Part shown: in pieces, positions 6,168 to 6,900 of the stretch
Layout of the letters: the number at the start of each line of letters is the position of its first letter
Position numbering within the stretch: position 1 is the first letter of the stretch
Source of the DNA: Candidatus Methanoplasma sp.
GTDB taxonomy: Archaea; Thermoplasmatota; Thermoplasmata; Methanomassiliicoccales; Methanomethylophilaceae
Direction of reading: 5' to 3'
Length of the DNA: 6,900 nt
NCBI GenBank assembly: GCA_031283015.1
Contig: JAITCQ010000019.1
Coordinates: 1 to 6,900, forward strand
Position numbers and translations under genes: made by a program
Notes under the pieces: model-generated
Told to the model about the DNA's origin: nothing
The model's input: only the letters and a program-made list of their open reading frames with translations
Databases searched by the model: none

Positions 6168-6900
6168 ATGAAGAAGATGAAAGCTTCAAGCAGGTCGATG
6201 GCGATGGACTACGCGATACGCGAGGTAACAGTTCCAGCCGCCGCTGCCGCAAAGAGAGGCATGAAGCTTTACAGCTTCAACATCGGCGACCCCAATAAGT
6301 GGGACTTCGAGACGCCGGAATACTTCAAGTCGGCGCTGAGGAGCGCCGTCGACAACACCGACAACGGGTACGGGGACTCCCAGGGGAACATGTCGCTGAG
6401 AGAGGCGATAGTGGAGAGGGAGTTCGAAAAGCACGGCGCGAGGATAGCGGCCGACAACGTCTACATAACCAGCGGGGTGAGCGAAGGGATCAACGTCCTC
6501 ATGGCGACCCTTCTGGAACCCGGCGACGAGGTCCTCCTTCCGGGTCCGGGATATCCGTCCTACGCCCAATACATAGGGTTCTACGGCGGCAAAGCGGTGC
6601 CATATAGACAGATCGAAGAAGAGGACTGGAGACTGGACGCGGACATGATCCGCAAAAATATATCCGAAAGGACCAAGGCCATAGTTGTCATCAACCCCAA
6701 CAACCCCACGTCCGCCGTGTACGACGAGAAGGTCATCCGGGAAGTGGGGGATATCGCCGCGGAATACGGGATACCGCTGGTCTCCGACGAGATATACGAT
6801 AAATTGGTATTCGAGGGGAAGTTCTTCTCGGCGTCGGAACTGCCGTCCGACGTCCCGAGGATAATATTCAACGGGTTCTCCAAAGTGAACCTGATGCCCG
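6168..6900 (+). CDS. Class I/II PLP-dependent aminotransferase, probably alanine/aspartate type (3' end outside window)
   Basis: This is a fold-type I transaminase that moves an amino group between an amino acid and a 2-oxoacid via pyridoxal phosphate. The first 244 residues are present. Seen in order: SFNIGDPNKWDFETP (36-50), the substrate-side glycine region; NGYGDSQGNMSLREAI (66-81); TSGVSEGINVL (101-111), phosphate-binding region; GPGYPSY (126-132); NPNNPTS (177-182 plus), with the PLP-contacting Asn; SDEIYD (206-211), with Asp207 for the PLP ring nitrogen and Tyr210; and FSKVNLMP (237-244), with K239 as the Schiff-base lysine. The usual NPNNPTG reads NPNNPTS, a small variant. The SKV-LMP style suggests the archaeal AlaA/AspC-like group, but substrate cannot be fixed from sequence. 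The ATG at 6168 has a good Shine-Dalgarno; ATGs at codons 4 and 11 are alternatives. It is divergent from rmuC. Confidence 0.93.
   Translation, partial: MKKMKASSRSMAMDYAIREVTVPAAAAAKRGMKLYSFNIGDPNKWDFETPEYFKSALRSAVDNTDNGYGDSQGNMSLREAIVEREFEKHGARIAADNVYITSGVSEGINVLMATLLEPGDEVLLPGPGYPSYAQYIGFYGGKAVPYRQIEEEDWRLDADMIRKNISERTKAIVVINPNNPTSAVYDEKVIREVGDIAAEYGIPLVSDEIYDKLVFEGKFFSASELPSDVPRIIFNGFSKVNLMP

Noticed and set aside
1..6900. CRISPR arrays, tRNA/rRNA genes, insertion sequences
   Set aside because: No spaced repeats, no tRNA-like cloverleaf, no transposase motifs and no terminal inverted repeats were seen by eye on either strand.

Overview
The window looks like part of an archaeal chromosome, most likely a Methanomassiliicoccales or related Thermoplasmata methanogen. 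The inference rests on several points. There is a PP-loop/PAPS-reductase-like protein with an N-terminal zinc ribbon, a PUA domain and a C-terminal two-cluster ferredoxin, an architecture familiar from methanogens. There is a decayed tail of the DUF4143 ATPase type that is abundant in these genomes. Promoters are TATA-like, and some starts appear leaderless. The taxonomic call is inference from family content; no rRNA gene is present.

Layout, left to right. A short serine O-acetyltransferase (cysE) runs leftward off the window edge (1-503, minus). A 257-bp AT-rich divergent intergenic region (504-760) carries putative promoters for both flanking genes and a cluster of short palindromes. A rightward two-gene cassette follows (761-2607): an AAA15/COG1106 ATPase of the AbiLi/RloA type, overlapped by 4 bases by an RloB/AbiLii-type Toprim-like protein. 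A 56-bp convergent gap with a weak hairpin separates it from a leftward two-gene operon (5833 down to 2664): rmuC followed by the PAPS-reductase-like iron-sulfur protein, joined by a GTGA start/stop overlap. Upstream of rmuC lies a roughly 330-bp stretch (5834-6167). It holds the C-terminal remnant of a DUF4143 ATPase (5911-6051, minus) and a TATA/Shine-Dalgarno promoter region for a rightward class I aminotransferase, which starts at 6168 and runs off the right edge.

Functionally, cysE (O-acetylserine formation), the PAPS-reductase-like protein (probable sulfur chemistry) and the aminotransferase are metabolic. rmuC belongs to DNA maintenance. The AbiLi-RloB pair is a probable anti-phage (abortive infection) module. 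It is visibly more AT-rich than its neighbours: two sampled 60-base lines in the ATPase gene count 33% and 38% GC, against 60% in a sampled line of the PAPS-like gene. It therefore looks like an accessory insertion between housekeeping genes. The most notable items are this defence cassette, the multi-cluster PAPS-like protein that lacks the usual catalytic ECGxH tail, and the ATPase remnant.
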